Part shown: in pieces, positions 11,858-23,922 of the stretch
How positions within the stretch are numbered: the stretch's first letter is position 1
How the letters are laid out: every line of letters begins with the position of its first letter
DNA from: Chlorocebus sabaeus
Taxonomy: Eukaryota; Chordata; Mammalia; Primates; Cercopithecidae
Length of the DNA: 64,000 nucleotides
Reading direction: 5' to 3'
Assembly: GCF_047675955.1 (NCBI RefSeq)
Contig: NC_132911.1
Location: forward strand, 121,287,234-121,351,233
Notes under the pieces: model-generated
Told to the model about the DNA's origin: nothing
Database searches by the model: none
Seen by the model: the letters and a program-made list of their open reading frames with translations, nothing else
Position numbers and translations under genes: made by a program

Positions 11858-12964
11858 GCTAGAAGAGAGCTAGTCATACATGCAAATCCTAGGATAATCA
11901 GAGGCCCTCTCCACATTCACAAATTGGACATCCATCAACCAGCCCCCCAAAACAATGAACTGCTTTTACTCTATTGATACTTAGGTTTTCATGGTGCCTA
12001 TAAAGCGACCACAGAGCTCACTGGAAGGCTCCTTCCCATGGGATACCACACAAAGAGAGTATCTACATGGTTTAAAAGTTACTGTATATGCCCAGACCTG
12101 TACAATCTAACTTAGGATAAAGATACAAGAAGGTAACGCTATAAAAATGTTCAACTTCGGAAGATGAGAATGTAGCACAGCTTTAATTGCAATAAGGTGA
12201 GGGAAATAATTTTCAAAACAGCTTTGAGAAGGGGGAAAAAGTCATTTGCAAAAGCTCAGTACTTAAAATCTACAGATGGCATAGCCAACAAATAAATCAA
12301 TTAAAGGATGCAAAGTGTGAACAGAAACATAAATGTGAATTAAAGCCATACAAACTTCAAGTTATGTATGAAGTAAGTATTTTAACCACTGGCACTAAAA
12401 TTTTAAATTGAATTCTCTGATGAAACAGAAAACTGGCATAATTGCCTCAGTAAAGAGTGGTTTGAGAGTTACAGCTGGTGGGGAAAAATAAATGTGTTTC
12501 TGTGTTTTGAATAGAGAGTAAAGCATGACAGATGAATAGAAAGGGCTTGCCAAGGTACCGACAATAGTCCAGGTGAGAAATAACTAAAGCATCAAACAGT
12601 CTCAGAGGCAGAATTTGAATTAAATAGTAGCATGTTTTTCTCCTACAATGCTCACATGCGGCTAGTTCTTACCAGTCCTTCCAATGTTGTAGCCATTGGC
12701 GTAGCAAGGTCAAAGAGTTTGGGGTGCTTCCCAAAGCTACTGGCCTCTGTTTGGAGAATTATTTTTTCCTTGACCTTTAAAGGATTTTGTAACAAGTGTT
12801 TTGCACCAGCCTTGTGTCCTTTCTTGCTTGTTTACAACTCTTTCTGTGTTTGTAGGGGAGAGGGAGAGGAGTCGTGGGAGAAGGGTCTTTTTCTTTCAGA
12901 TGGTGGAGGGCAATACCATCTTAGAGCATTCTCACCCTCTTCCATGGCTGCGTCCTGAATAGAG
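11858..12964. other. Intergenic, no gene seen
   Basis: Unique-looking sequence. A 108-codon open frame at 12632-12958 has no domain, no upstream context and ordinary noncoding composition. Confidence 0.5.
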
Positions 12965-13110
12965 GGTGAGAATGTGGACCCTGGAGACAAACTGCCTGAA
13001 TTCCAGCTCTGCCGCTTACCAGCTGTTCCTTTGAGCAGAATTTTCGAGTTGCTTATGACTTGATTTTCTCTTCTATAAAAGGGACAAATAGTATGTTCTC
13101 ACACAAGTTT
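12965..13110 (-). mobile_element. MIR SINE fragment, minus strand
   Basis: Reads ctggagacaaactgcctgaa, then cagctctgccgcttaccagct, then the ttctataaaaggg block: the reverse-strand MIR order. Confidence 0.7.
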
Positions 13111-13539
13111 TATTTTTAAACAGCTCTGAGGAACGTTTATATTTACAAGAGCCAAATACTTTAAAAATCTACCAATGCCTTACCTAGCAAACAACTCCAT
13201 CATTTGCAAGGATGAAATGAGATAAGGAGTTAGCACTGTGCCTCCACGAAAAGGGGAGGGGATCTGTAGATGTCAGATATCATCCCTATTTGGATAAAAA
13301 CTAAAGATTTTAAAAGTAAATTCATAATCATTTACTTCCCCCTCCCCATAAGCCAGCACTTTCTCCAACTGCTTTCAGCAAAGCAGTGGAATTTCAACAA
13401 GTCAGTTAGAAAATGGCATCACCACTGCCATTTTCCAAATGTGTGTCTCCCTTGGACACACCCAGGAAACTGCAATAATTGCCTTTCAGGATGCTTTACC
13501 TCTTACCTCAATCACATGTGTGGGCAAAGCCAGCCTTCG

Positions 13540-13860
13540 TGTGACCTCTTCTTCAGTCTGGATACCCTACTGTCTCCTCTTTCTTCCTTCTGGCTAAATC
13601 CTGAACCATCCTTCAAGATTCATCTCAAAGCCCACTGCTGCCCCCGAGAACTTTCCACACTGATTTCTGTCATCCCTGAACTCTGAGGGCTCGTGGATTC
13701 ATCACACCTGCCTTCTACTCTAATGTTTTAGTTTTATGTGTGTGAAGCTTTGTCTGCCCAAGTAAATGAAAAGCTCCTGGGAATGGGATTAATTCTCCCT
13801 CTTTCCCCACCCAGCACAGTGCTATGACACTCACAGATATCCAATTATAGTGGTTGAGCT
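13540..13860 (+). mobile_element. L2 LINE 3' fragment
   Basis: Follows the L2 3' end: tctcctctttcttccttctgg, ccttcaagattcatctcaaa, gaactttccacactga, then cacccagcacagtgctatgac. The 138-codon frame at 13270-13686 overlaps it and is not a gene. Confidence 0.65.
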
Positions 13861-14335
13861 TGCTTGAATCAGAATTCATTGTAGTTTGCAAGTTCCCACA
13901 GATTAGGAAATAATCTTTTTACTTTGTACATTGCCTCAAGCAGTTACTTCTTTTTTAAAAAAACAACACTTGATGCAAGAAATAATACTTTTGAAGTCAA
14001 AATAATTATATGTTAATGATAAATTTATATATGAATGCTTTCATTGTGACACCCATAAAATTAAAGATAAAGCCAAATCTTAGAATAAGCTTCTATACTA
14101 CGGTATCAACAGTAGTTCAAACTCACTGATTGACAGCCTGTTATGAAGAAGTAGTAATATAAAGTACATCACTAAATCATGAAAACAATCATATGAGATA
14201 GATATTAAATTATTCCCTTTTTAAAGATCAGGAACCTTAAGCACATGTTAGAAAAAAGGGTGAAGACTGAAAGCAAGGCACACGTTTTTCCTTGAGAAGT
14301 TATAGAGAATCAACAAAGACGGTAGATTTTTTTTT
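13861..14335. other. Intergenic, nothing recognised
   Basis: AT-rich sequence without a recognisable repeat or gene. Confidence 0.5.
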
Positions 14336-14521
14336 TCTGCCAGACCCTGTTCTAAATGTAGTAACTCATTTAATCCACACAACTTCCTAAAATAAAAACT
14401 ATAGTATTCCTTCCATTTTACAGACCAGAAAACATAAACCCAGAGAGATTAAATCACTTGCCCAAGGTCACACAGCTAGAAAGTAGCGAACTGGCTTCAA
14501 ATCTCAGTCAGTCTGGCTCCA
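14336..14521 (+). mobile_element. MIR SINE
   Basis: Shows the order cagaccctgttctaaatg, taactcatttaatccacaca, ccattttacagaccagaaa, cccaaggtcacacagctag: a nearly complete MIR core and 3' part. Confidence 0.9.
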
Positions 14522-14544
14522 GAGTACTGATACCTTTTGTTTAT

Positions 14545-14790
14545 TCTTTGTTTGAGACAAGGTCTTGCTCTGTCACCCAGATTGGAGTGCAGTGGCACAA
14601 TCATGGCTCACTGTAGCCTCAACCTCCCAGGCTCAAGCAATCCTCCCACTTCAGCTCCCCAATTATTCAGGTGCAGCCGCTCACACCTATAATCCCAAGG
14701 AGGCCGAGGTGGGAGGATCGTTTAAGCCCATGAGTTCAGGACCAGCCTGGGCAATATAAGTGAGACCTCCATCTCCACAAAAAATAAAGA
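14545..14790. mobile_element. Alu with its left half inverted
   Basis: 14551-14668 is Alu right-monomer sequence on the minus strand (gagacaaggtcttgctctgt ... cagctccccaattattcagg). It is joined directly to 14671-14780, Alu left-monomer sequence on the plus strand (gctcacacctataatccc ... gcctgggcaatataagtgag). Both parts are old (J-like). The arrangement fits a single minus-strand Alu whose 5' half was inverted during insertion; two separate fragments are the alternative. Confidence 0.8.
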
Positions 14791-15719
14791 GTCCTCGTTT
14801 TTAACCAATATACTTACTACACAAGTCAAAAACATGGTTATAACACTGACGACTGTGTAGTATTAAAACGTCAATGTCTCTGGAAGAGTTAGACTCTTCA
14901 GACCTTGAACTCCTCCCAGCAATCAGCAAAACCCTTGCCCTAAAAAACAACAACAAAAGATAATCATATTTGCTCAGACTTGGCATGGATCTGATTCATA
15001 GCAAGCACTTGGTAAATGTTACATACTCCTGTCCACACAACTGCTACCACCACATGTGCCCTTCTACTATGGCTAGATGACCAATAGCACTTAAGAATCA
15101 TAGCTTCCTGGAACATACGAACAGCATCTTGCTTTTTTTCTTGGAGTCTTTTCTTACAGAACCCTTTATCTTATTTTCTGCTTCTTCAGGGTTATAAAGG
15201 TCTTTCTGAATAGGTCGTGGAAAAGAAAAAGGGCATATTATCTGAGAATGGTGCTAACATCATCTCCCTTTATATTTCCCATCCCCAGATGTCCTTTGCA
15301 CTTTCATCTATTTTCCTTGTCTCTAGGTACATACTTGCTCAGAAGCCACCAGGCAAACTCAAGGCTTTTCACCATCAGTGGATCCAAAGGCAGCTAGCAA
15401 ATCAAAGCAATGCTTTAAAAGCCTTTCACTACGTGAGGCTCGTTAGCTGTAAATTCAGGAAGACCTGTGCTCCAAGGACCCTCACAGGGAATTGAAATTC
15501 TCTCACAAACCAGGTTCGGTAACAGAGCACAAAATCTGGCTGAGAAGAGGTTTGACTTCCTGCTAGGGGGTGGACTGCCTTCTTTAGGTGGGGCAGTGTT
15601 TTCTAAGGGAAAGTGCTGATTAAACAGCACCTGCATAGAGATCTATAGCTGACTGGGATGGGGGTTGTAAGCCACGTGCCCTTCAAGGTGGATGAAGCAT
15701 CTTGAACATTAGCAAAAAG
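14791..15719. other. Intergenic, no gene seen
   Basis: No recognisable gene or young repeat. Short frames on both strands around 15217-15800 overlap each other and carry no motif. Confidence 0.5.
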
Positions 15720-15800
15720 AGAATATTTCCTGGCACAAGAACAATACCTGGCACATAACAGGCACTCAATAAATATTTGTTGTATGAATGAGTGATCCAT
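15720..15800 (+). mobile_element. L2 LINE 3' terminus
   Basis: Contains acctggcacataacaggcac, then tcaataaatatttgttgtatgaatgagtga in two parts, the typical L2 3' end. Confidence 0.7.
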
Positions 15801-15829
15801 AGGAGAACATGAAGTATTTATAAAAATAA

Positions 15830-16010
15830 ATACTGACCCTTGAACAACGCAGATTTGAACTATACAGGTCCACTTATATGTGGATTTCTTTTAACAAAAC
15901 ACAGATTAAAAATAGAGCATTCATGGGATATGAAGCCCATGTATCTGCAGGGCCTGCTTCAGGACTTGGGTACATGCAGATTCTGGTAAACTTAGGGATT
16001 TTGGTGTACA
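15830..16010 (+). mobile_element. Old DNA-transposon-like MER repeat
   Basis: Has the block gacccttgaacaacgcagat, then tgaactatacaggtccactt, and later gatatgaagcccatgtat, familiar from a widespread Tigger/MER44-type repeat. The family assignment is from memory and tentative. Confidence 0.5.
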
Positions 16011-16019
16011 GGCAGGTTT

Positions 16020-16150
16020 TATTAAAACCCTTGTTTTACAAATGAGGACACTGAGGTTAAATAATTTGCCTTCAGGACATGCAACTAGTAGGTGACAGAA
16101 GCAAGATTCAAATTCAGATCACTCTTATTGTAAAAATCTATGCTCATACG
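16020..16150 (+). mobile_element. MIR SINE fragment
   Basis: ttgttttacaaatgaggaca, ctgaggttaaataatttgcc and tagtaggtgacagaagcaag follow the MIR 3' half. Confidence 0.75.
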
Positions 16151-17344
16151 TACTATGTTTCACTCTTGAAGGATGGCTTGCTTGACTAGGTATGTTCCAG
16201 AATGTTCTAAAAGTATTGAATCTCTGCCTCCAGGAGTTAATAAGACTTATGAAAGCTGTATTTTGCGTAATATTTTGGATCTGAATTCAGCGAGATGTCA
16301 CGATCGTATGACCTTAACCTGTATGACCAGTGTGGATGTGTGTGCCGGCTCCCTTCCCCAGTAGCTTGTCAATTCAGCACCAGCTGATGCCAAACCAGCT
16401 GCCACAGCCATTTTTACCAAAGAAGTAGGTCTCTGCATCTTGAAGTGTAGTGTATTGCAAAAAATAGATAAGAGGAAAATATTATATAAGAAGTTGTCAA
16501 TTCTGCCCCTCTTGAAAAGTATCCAGTGAGGGAGGGCCATTTTGTACACTTTGCGGCAAAGGAAGGAAGGCACAGGAGTACTTTACTCAGGCACTTCAGG
16601 AGCAGAGCCTCGGCTCTTTCTTCCCCTTTGGAGTTGGAAGAGACCAATGCCTTTTCAATTCCACTCAAGACAGAGAGGAGACTGTAAGGGCCATTGTTAG
16701 CCTGACAATGGAAGATGATTTTCATAGACAAGTTGATTGCTTTCTGAGAAGCAGAAAAATAAAGCTGAATTCAGCAGCTACCCAAGAGTCTGTGAGAGCA
16801 GCCACTTCTGAAGGGACAGAAGAAGGCAGCTTTGCCAGCAAGCTCGTTTCCCTCATCTGGGAGGAAAATGGGTTTCACAATATTTTCATATTAGAGCAGT
16901 GAACATCCTATCCAAGATCTGGTAACGTCTGTGGCCTGCTGAAGCTAATGAAAACTTGGGAAATGTTAACAGGAAAATCTGATATCACGAGGCTTAAACT
17001 AGCCTAGACATATGTAGAGAGATCTTTTGAATGGATAGATAATGTAAGTAAACAGACCATTTTCTGAGACTTTAAACTCTATTGTGATAAACCTGCCTTC
17101 TCAGAGAAGGGAAAAATAGTCAGCTCCCTAATAAAGCATTGAAAAGGATTGTTGAAAAAAATACTTAAATGTAGGTATGAATGTTGCTGTACACATGACA
17201 TTTATATAGAAAGTAATAACATAAAGCAGCATAAAGCAAAAAAAATCATTGTGCTGTCTATTCATGCTCTACATCAGAAGGTTCATCAAGCAGCTGTAGC
17301 AATATTCATATCAACCAAAAGAACTTCTTAACACTATGAATTTT
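16151..17344. other. Intergenic, no gene seen
   Basis: Several frames of 60-105 codons overlap on both strands here. None shows a domain, signal or conserved pattern that I can recognise. Confidence 0.5.
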
Positions 17345-17515
17345 TCTTCACATTTAGCTAAAATGTACTGAATACCTGCATTGAGTATGCACATTACATC
17401 AGGTAACCCTATGTGAACCAAATTCTCTAATTACCAGTAACTCTCCTGGGTGATGTTAGCCTCGCTTTTTAGATGAGGAAGTTTAGGTTCAGAGAGATTA
17501 CATAACTTGGGTATC
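17345..17515 (+). mobile_element. MIR SINE fragment
   Basis: tgtactgaatacctgcattg ... ttttagatgaggaagtttag ... agagagattacataacttgg follow the MIR order. Confidence 0.7.
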
Positions 17516-18117
17516 ACTGAGGGTGCTTTAAACCACAGGTAACCATACCTAACAATGGCTTAAACACAAACCATTTCAAGTTATCCCCCATAACAAAGAG
17601 TTTGAAAGTGTCAGTCTCAGGGCTGATTCAGCAGCTTAATAACAACACCAAGGACCCTGGCTCTATCCATCCTTCCACACATCCTTTCTTGGTGTGTTGG
17701 CTTTTAGTTTGCAGGCTTCTAGTCTCATGGTTATATGATGGCTGCAGCAGCTCCAGACATTACTTGTTTACTCAGCTAAGACCACAGGTCAAATAAAAGG
17801 GTGCAAAGGCTTCTCTTCCTGCAATGTCCTTTCCATCATAACAGAAAATTACCCAGGGTCCCCTAACAACATCTAATTTGACAAAATGGATCACATGGCC
17901 ACCTGTAGCTGTAAGGGATGACAGGAAACTGAGTATATAGCATTTTCACCATTACTGGAGGATGGTTTTGTCAGGAAGGAAGGAACAAATAGAGGAAGAA
18001 AGGGAGGAAGAGGGGAGAGAAGTGGTAACTGAACCAGCACCAATAGTGTCTGGCATATTATCAAACTTAGAAGTTGATATAGCTAGAACTGAGTCTCCTT
18101 TCAAAAAGCATGTACCA
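17516..18117. other. Old interspersed repeat-like DNA, no gene
   Basis: The text around 17600-17900 (gatggctgcagcagctccag, then tggatcacatggccacc) resembles a common ancient mammalian repeat that I cannot name with confidence. Confidence 0.4.
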
Positions 18118-18411
18118 GGGCCGGGTGCGGTGGCTCACGCCTGTAATCCCAGCACTTTGGGAGGCCGAGGTGGGTGGATCACAAGGTCAGGAGATCGAGA
18201 CCACGGTGAAATCCTGTCTCTACTAAAAATACAAAAAATTAGCTGGGCACGGTGGTGGGCACCTGTAGTCCCAGCTAGTCAGGAGGCTGAGGCGAGAGAA
18301 TGGCATGATCCCAGGAGGCGGAGCTTGCAGTGAGCTGAGATCGCGCCACTGCACTCCAGCCAGGGGCACAGAGCAAGACTCCGTCTCAAAAAAAAAAAAA
18401 AAAAAAAAAAA
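18118..18411 (+). mobile_element. AluY-like SINE with perfect 15-bp target duplication
   Basis: Full-length Alu (ggccgggtgcggtggctcac ...) ending in a pure A-tail of about 30 nt. The target duplication aaaaagcatgtacca is exact at 18103-18117 and 18412-18426. Its right monomer carries Y-type bases (ggaggcggagcttgcagtga). A long pure tail and exact duplication point to a fairly recent insertion. Confidence 0.95.
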
Positions 18412-18439
18412 AAAAAGCATGTACCAACACAAACAACTT

Positions 18440-19415
18440 CATAGCAGAAAAACAAATAACCTGATTTTAAAATGTGCAAATGACCTAAATAATTTATCAA
18501 AAGAAAATATACAAATGGCCAAACAGGCGTATGAAAAGGTAGTCAACATTATTAATCATCAGGGAATTGCAAATCAAAATTTCAGTGAGATATTACCTCA
18601 CTTGTTAGAATGGCCATTATCAAAAAGACAAAAGATAATGTGTGTTGGTGAGGATGTGGAGAAAAGGTAACCAGTCCTTGCACACTATGAATGGGATTGT
18701 TGATGAGTACGGCCATTTTTCAAAACAATATAGAAGTTTGTCAAAAAATTAAAAATAGATCTGTTAGAAATCCCACTTCTGGGTCTATATCCACAGGAAA
18801 TGCAATTAGCATGTTGAGAAGATATTTGCACCCCTATATTCATTGCAGCATTATTCACAATAGCCCATATACGGAATCAACCTAGGGGTCTGTCCATGGA
18901 TATATGGATGAAAAAAACATGCTTTATAAACATAATGGGAATACTATTCAGCCATAAAAAATGAATAAAATCCTGTCATTTGTGACAACGTGGATGAACC
19001 TGGAGGACATTATGCTAAGTGAAATAAGGCAGTTGCAGAAAGACAAATACTGCATGATCTCACATATGTATGGTATCTAAAACAATTGAACTCATAAAAG
19101 CAGAGAATAGAATAGTGGTTACCAGGGGTTGGGGATGAGGAGAGGAATGTGGAGAGATGTTGGTGAAAGGGTATAAAGCTTCAGTTAGACAAGACGAATA
19201 ATTTCTAGACATCTATTGTACAGCATGGTGACTGTAGTTAATAATAGTGTAATGTACACTTGAAAATTGCTGAGAGTAGATCTTAAATCTTCTCCATATG
19301 TGAGGCGATGGATATGTTAATTAAGTTGATTTAATAATTTCAAAATGTGTATATACCTCAAAACATGTTGCACACCATAAATATGTACAACTTTTGTCAA
19401 TTAAAATTGAATAAA
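18440..19415 (+). mobile_element. Old L1 3' fragment (L1M-like)
   Basis: Degenerate ORF2 3' part (caaatggccaaacaggcgta, tcattgcagcattattcaca, tactattcagccataaaaaa), then an L1M-type 3'UTR ending acaacttttgtcaattaaaa. The frame is broken many times. It runs directly to the target duplication of the AluY on its left. Confidence 0.85.
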
Positions 19416-19984
19416 TAAATATTTTTCAGTAAGACAAAACAAAAACCCACATACTTTTTACCCCACACCAAGCAGAAGAGGTAGGGAAATCCTTTCTCAG
19501 GTAGTTGCAGCCCACAACTTTTAACATCAGTGCCATGTCCTTGAAGGGGCTGCTGAAAGGTCATCAGGAAAACTATTGGTAATGATAGAGCAGAGATGCT
19601 CCCTTTAAAGCATGGGGAATCTGACACCCTTTCCTGAGCGTCCTTGAGTTTGAGGTCTCTAGGGAGCCAAGCTGACTTCCCTTTGGGGAATAGAAAGTCA
19701 TCCAGATTTTGCGTGGACTGAACTCACACTCTTGGAGTCTGAGGAGGGCTTCTTATACCTAGCTTGACTCAAACTTGCCACTGAGTCAAGACACTTGTCA
19801 AGTCTTTAAATGTCCTTCAGTCCTGTGACAATTGCAATGTACAAAACATCTCCAACTCCATTCTTCTGTTGGGTTTGTTGATTTCTCTCTGAGTGGTCCA
19901 GATGCATTCTCATACTATACCACATATACATTTTCTTGTGTGTCATTAATAGATTCCAACAGTTGCATCTTGAAAATTATATGC
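19416..19984. other. Intergenic, nothing recognised
   Basis: No gene or clear repeat was seen between the L1 fragment and the next Alu. Confidence 0.5.
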
Positions 19985-19998
19985 AAAAATTATAAAAT

Positions 19999-20286
19999 GG
20001 CCAGGCGCAGTGGTTCCTGCCTGTAATCCCAGCACTTTGGGAGGCTGAGGCTGGCAGATCATGAGGTCAAGAGATCAAGACCAGCCTGGCCAACATGGTG
20101 AAACCCCATATCTACTAAAACCACAAAAATTAGCCAGGCGTGGTGGTGGACAACTGTAGTCCCAGCTACTTGGGAGGCTGAAGCAGGAGAATCACTTGAA
20201 TGCAGGAGGCGGAGGTTGCAGTGAGTCGAGATCGCGCCACTGCACTCCAACCTGGCGACAGAGCAAGACTCCATCTCAAAACAAAA
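19999..20286 (+). mobile_element. Alu SINE (S-type), full length
   Basis: ggccaggcgcagtggttcct to a short A-rich tail. Target duplication aaaaattataaaat at 19985-19998 and aaaaattatcaaat at 20287-20300 (one mismatch). Confidence 0.95.
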
Positions 20287-20570
20287 AAAAATTATCAAAT
20301 AATATTGGAATTATTTACATCATATTGACCTATATGAACATATAAATAATATAAATATGTATGTAATATGGATTTAAGACTTTTATTTCCATTTGCAAAG
20401 TTATTCTCTGAGAGCCCAAGAAACAAAGTTGAGTGTACACTTTTTGTATATATAAACACGTGCACACACAGGCATGCACACACACACACCCCCATACCTG
20501 GGTAGTCAATGGTGAAATAAAGAAGAGAGAAACTGTAATCCATAGCCTCAGAAGTTTTATATACAAGAAG

Positions 20571-20576
<6 letters not shown>

Positions 20577-20603
<27 letters not shown>
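20577..20603. repeat. (AC)n microsatellite
   Basis: Twenty-seven nt of uninterrupted AC. A shorter interrupted CA run lies at 20463-20489. The CVCV-type frames on the minus strand here are translations of these runs. Confidence 0.95.
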
Positions 20604-20629
20604 ATTCAGAAGCAGACTTGGGTTGGAAT

Positions 20630-20790
20630 TCTGGCTCTGTCACTTGCACCTTGGTGTTAGGCACATTATGTCATCTCACTGAGACTCAATTTCTCATTTG
20701 AGAATGGGGACAATAATACCCACTCCTCACAATTGGTGGGGAATTTGGAGGAAAAGTAAATGAAACATCTAGCACAATGCTTAGCATTAT
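20630..20790 (-). mobile_element. MIR SINE fragment, minus strand
   Basis: ctggctctgtcacttgcacc ... gagactcaatttctcatttg ... tagcacaatgcttag gives the reverse MIR order. Confidence 0.75.
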
Positions 20791-21005
20791 CCATAAACAC
20801 TCACAAACACTGTATTGTTCAGCCAAAAAGAGGAGAGATTTATTATGTCACTAACACATTTGAATTTCTTGGCTCTCAACTCTTCAAAACTCTTCAGAAA
20901 TGTTTTAGGAGCTCTAAAGTGGTACATCTAAAGGAGTGACATCAGGCAGAACCCCTAATTTCAGTGGATGTTCCTGGAACTCCCATGTCCCATGTGGCAG
21001 TTACA

Positions 21006-21108
21006 GGCAATTGATTTATCATGTCTGCGATGGGCAATTGATTTATCATGTCTATAATCATCTCTAGTAAATCATTTTATCATGTCTATAGTCATCTCTA
21101 GTAAAGCA
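21006..21108 (+). repeat. Short nested tandem duplications
   Basis: The core tttatcatgtct occurs at 21015-21026, 21042-21053 and 21076-21087. The first step repeats a 27-bp unit (ggcaattgatttatcatgtc...), the second a 34-bp unit (tttatcatgtctata.tcatc...tagtaaa.ca). The two duplications overlap in the middle copy. Confidence 0.9.
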
Positions 21109-21399
21109 GATCTCACAGTCAGCTTTTTTCATCAGCCCCATTTTCAGTCACTCACACAGACAGGGAATTGCCCTTTATTTTGGTCTCTATGCCAAAGTTT
21201 TTCCTCCTATTCCAGTTACCACATCCTTGGGGAAGAATTCTGTTAAACTGATCAGCCAAATGCCAGCACAGTTCTTCCAGTGTTTAGAGCTCTCTGTGTC
21301 CATTTCCTCCCAAGCTAATTAGGTAGGGTACAGCTTTTTAGCCCCTTAGAGTGGTAACTTTTGAGGCTTTGGTTAGGATCCCAGGGAAAAAGCACAGTG

Positions 21400-21590
21400 A
21401 GTCGCTTTGAGTCTAGGCTGAGCTTCTCCAAATGCGGACCATGGACCAGCATCGTCAGCCTCACCTGGAAGCTTCTTAGAAACAACAAATCTCAGGTCAC
21501 CCCTCAGAGCCTACTGAACCAGAAGTTGCATTTTAACAAGATCCACAGGAGATTCAGACACTCAGTTTTGAGAAATCCATCCCAGATCTA
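21400..21590. mobile_element. hAT-Charlie MER5-like fragment
   Basis: gcttctccaaatgcggacca, catcgtcagcctcacctgga, agcctactgaaccagaagtt and a decayed inverted end follow the layout of the MER5/Charlie group. Confidence 0.6.
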
Positions 21591-23600
21591 AAAATTAACT
21601 TCATTTAAGTAAAGGAAGTTTCTGCCTAGTTCAGCCTAGCCATCTGAAACACGACACTGGGATTTGATATAAATTTCCAGTTGGTTAAAATTATTCCTTC
21701 TCATAAGATTGCCGTTGTTCCCTGAACTTAAATTTATTTCTGGGTCTGCTTTGTGAGGGCCTCCTCTGTGATGAGCTGGAACGAGCAGGCACAGGCTCTT
21801 GAGAGCCCATTCTGCCCATCCCTTCCCAAGTTTATGTTCAGAAACATCATGTTGGTAACATGAAATTGACAATGGCAGGAGTATTTACACCACTGAAATA
21901 GGAAAATACAACAAGTCAGAACATTCTTTCCCCCTAAAGAACTGGCTTATAGCCCAGACATACCTGACATAAATCAGGGGTGTTGGCTCCCTGGCATAAT
22001 AACATCATAGGGGCATACTAATACTATTGTTACTTCCTCCACACTCTAATTCTTGCAACAGAGAAAGTGCATTTCTTTTCATCCTATCCTTGGCAGAAAC
22101 GGGGATCAATTAGCTACTACCAAACATCATCTCATGGAAATGCTATAGCTCAAAAATTTTAATATACATACAATCATTTGGGGTGTCTGTTAAAATGCTC
22201 TTTTATAAATTTACTCCCAGGATTTTTATTTAGTAGATTCGTATTCAGACCTGTGATTCTGCATTTTACAAAATAAAGAAATTCTAATGCTGGTAGTCTT
22301 TAGACAATGCATTTAAAATATTCAAGTGTCGGGCATATTGACAGGGAAGCAGTTCATTGCATTTACCTGGAGGTTCTAAGAGTTTCCACCACCCAATGCC
22401 CTGTGTCTCTGCAGAGAAATAAAACTCTACTAAACACACTAACTCTGAACTCAATTGTATATTGCCAACTTGCAAAGTTTATAGTAGCTACCTGTTCAGA
22501 TAGCCATGAAGTAGTGTGATCTTCAAGCTCTCAGATTTCCTGTCAAAAAATTGAAACCCCATTGGCAAGCTGCAGGTTGCCGGCTGTCCAAGGATATTAT
22601 CTCCAATTGAAATCAGCAATGCAGGCTCAGAGTCTTTGGCTCAGGTCTGGCAAGCATATCATTATTATTCTAATGAATTTGGAAAATTACATGTTCTCTA
22701 ATAATAGCTCATGAAAGGAATACACAAATAGAAATACAGAAAGAAGTGACTTGCTGTGGGCCCTTTGAAGAACTTGGTGACTGAGTTTGTTCAGTTGTGT
22801 TTAGATAATAGAATTAGGCTTAGTCTACTGGGCCTCATTGAATAAAAGGGAATTTTTCATTAAAATGTATATTCTGGGCTTCTGAAACAAAATCATAAGT
22901 TCAGGCATCACTAGGCCCACATTCTGTGTGGCACCAATCCAGAGCTGAGTAATGGTAGCTGTTTATGGAAGGGGCATGAATTCTCCAGTTGCGGTAGTTT
23001 CTATCATTCTCACTTTGTTTTCCTAACTGGCCTTGTCTGTGTCATATCTGAGTTTGCAGCCCCTGCTAAGCTTTGTTTTCTTTCTGGTTTTCTTTTACCC
23101 TACTTCCAAGTTCCCTTCAGAAGGCTCACAACATATAATCCTGGGAAGTTCTTCTTCTTGCTATCTGTTGCAAATTAGTGTAAGGTAATCTTGTGTTTGA
23201 TGACTATCGGATTATTAGATAGATATCAATAACTATCTAGAGTTAGTAGTTGAAGTCTGTAACAGAACTCATCAAACTAACTTGGCTATGAATTGCCTGG
23301 GGTCCTATTAGAATACATTTGTTAATTCAGTAGGTGTAGAGTGGCTGGCCCTGCTTATGGTTGCATGCACCATACATTGAGTAGAAAAGGTATAAGTTTC
23401 CACCTCTAAAACTTTGTTCCCAGGTTCTATCAGAAGCAAGATGCAAAACAAAGTTTGCCATTCATACAAGTGTTTATTAGAAGCACAATTTAAAAAGGCA
23501 TATATAATCTGCTTAATAAACTGGATAAATCTCAAATCTTTGCCCTCTTAATTATCCTGACCATGACTTGCATAAAGCAAAAGAAACAGTGTTCAGTGTT
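21591..23600. other. Intergenic, no gene seen
   Basis: Mostly unique sequence. The piece near 22160-22280 weakly resembles another hAT tail. No coding signal. Confidence 0.5.
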
Positions 23601-23621
23601 CTGGAAGCAGGGATTCTGTTA

Positions 23622-23922
23622 ATTTTTTTTTTTTTTTTTTTTTTTTGAGAACGAGTCTCACCTTTTCACCCAGGCTAGAGTTCAGTGGCACAATCTTGGC
23701 TCACTGCAAGAGCTGTCTCCTGGGTTCAAGCAATTCTAATGCCTCAGCCTCCCAAGTAGCTGGGATTACAGGCACCCACCACCACACCCAGCTGAGTTTT
23801 GTATTTTTAGTAGAAATGGGGTTTCACCATTTCACCAGCCAGGCTGGTTTCAAACTCCTGACCTCAGGTGATCCGGCCGCATCGGCCTCCCAACGTGCTG
23901 GGATTACGGGCATGAGCCTCCA
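23622..23922 (-). mobile_element. Alu SINE, minus strand, slightly 5'-truncated
   Basis: A 25-nt T-run, then reverse-strand Alu to gggcatgagcctcc. The terminal accgcgcccggcc block is absent, so about 12 nt of the 5' end are missing. A possible short target duplication is ttaatttttt / attaatcttt. Confidence 0.93.

Noticed and set aside
13270..13686. 138-codon open frame
   Set aside because: Its second half overlaps an L2 fragment and nothing in it resembles a domain.
20295..20602. Cys/Val-rich MCVCVCV frames
   Set aside because: Translation of the AC microsatellite on the minus strand.
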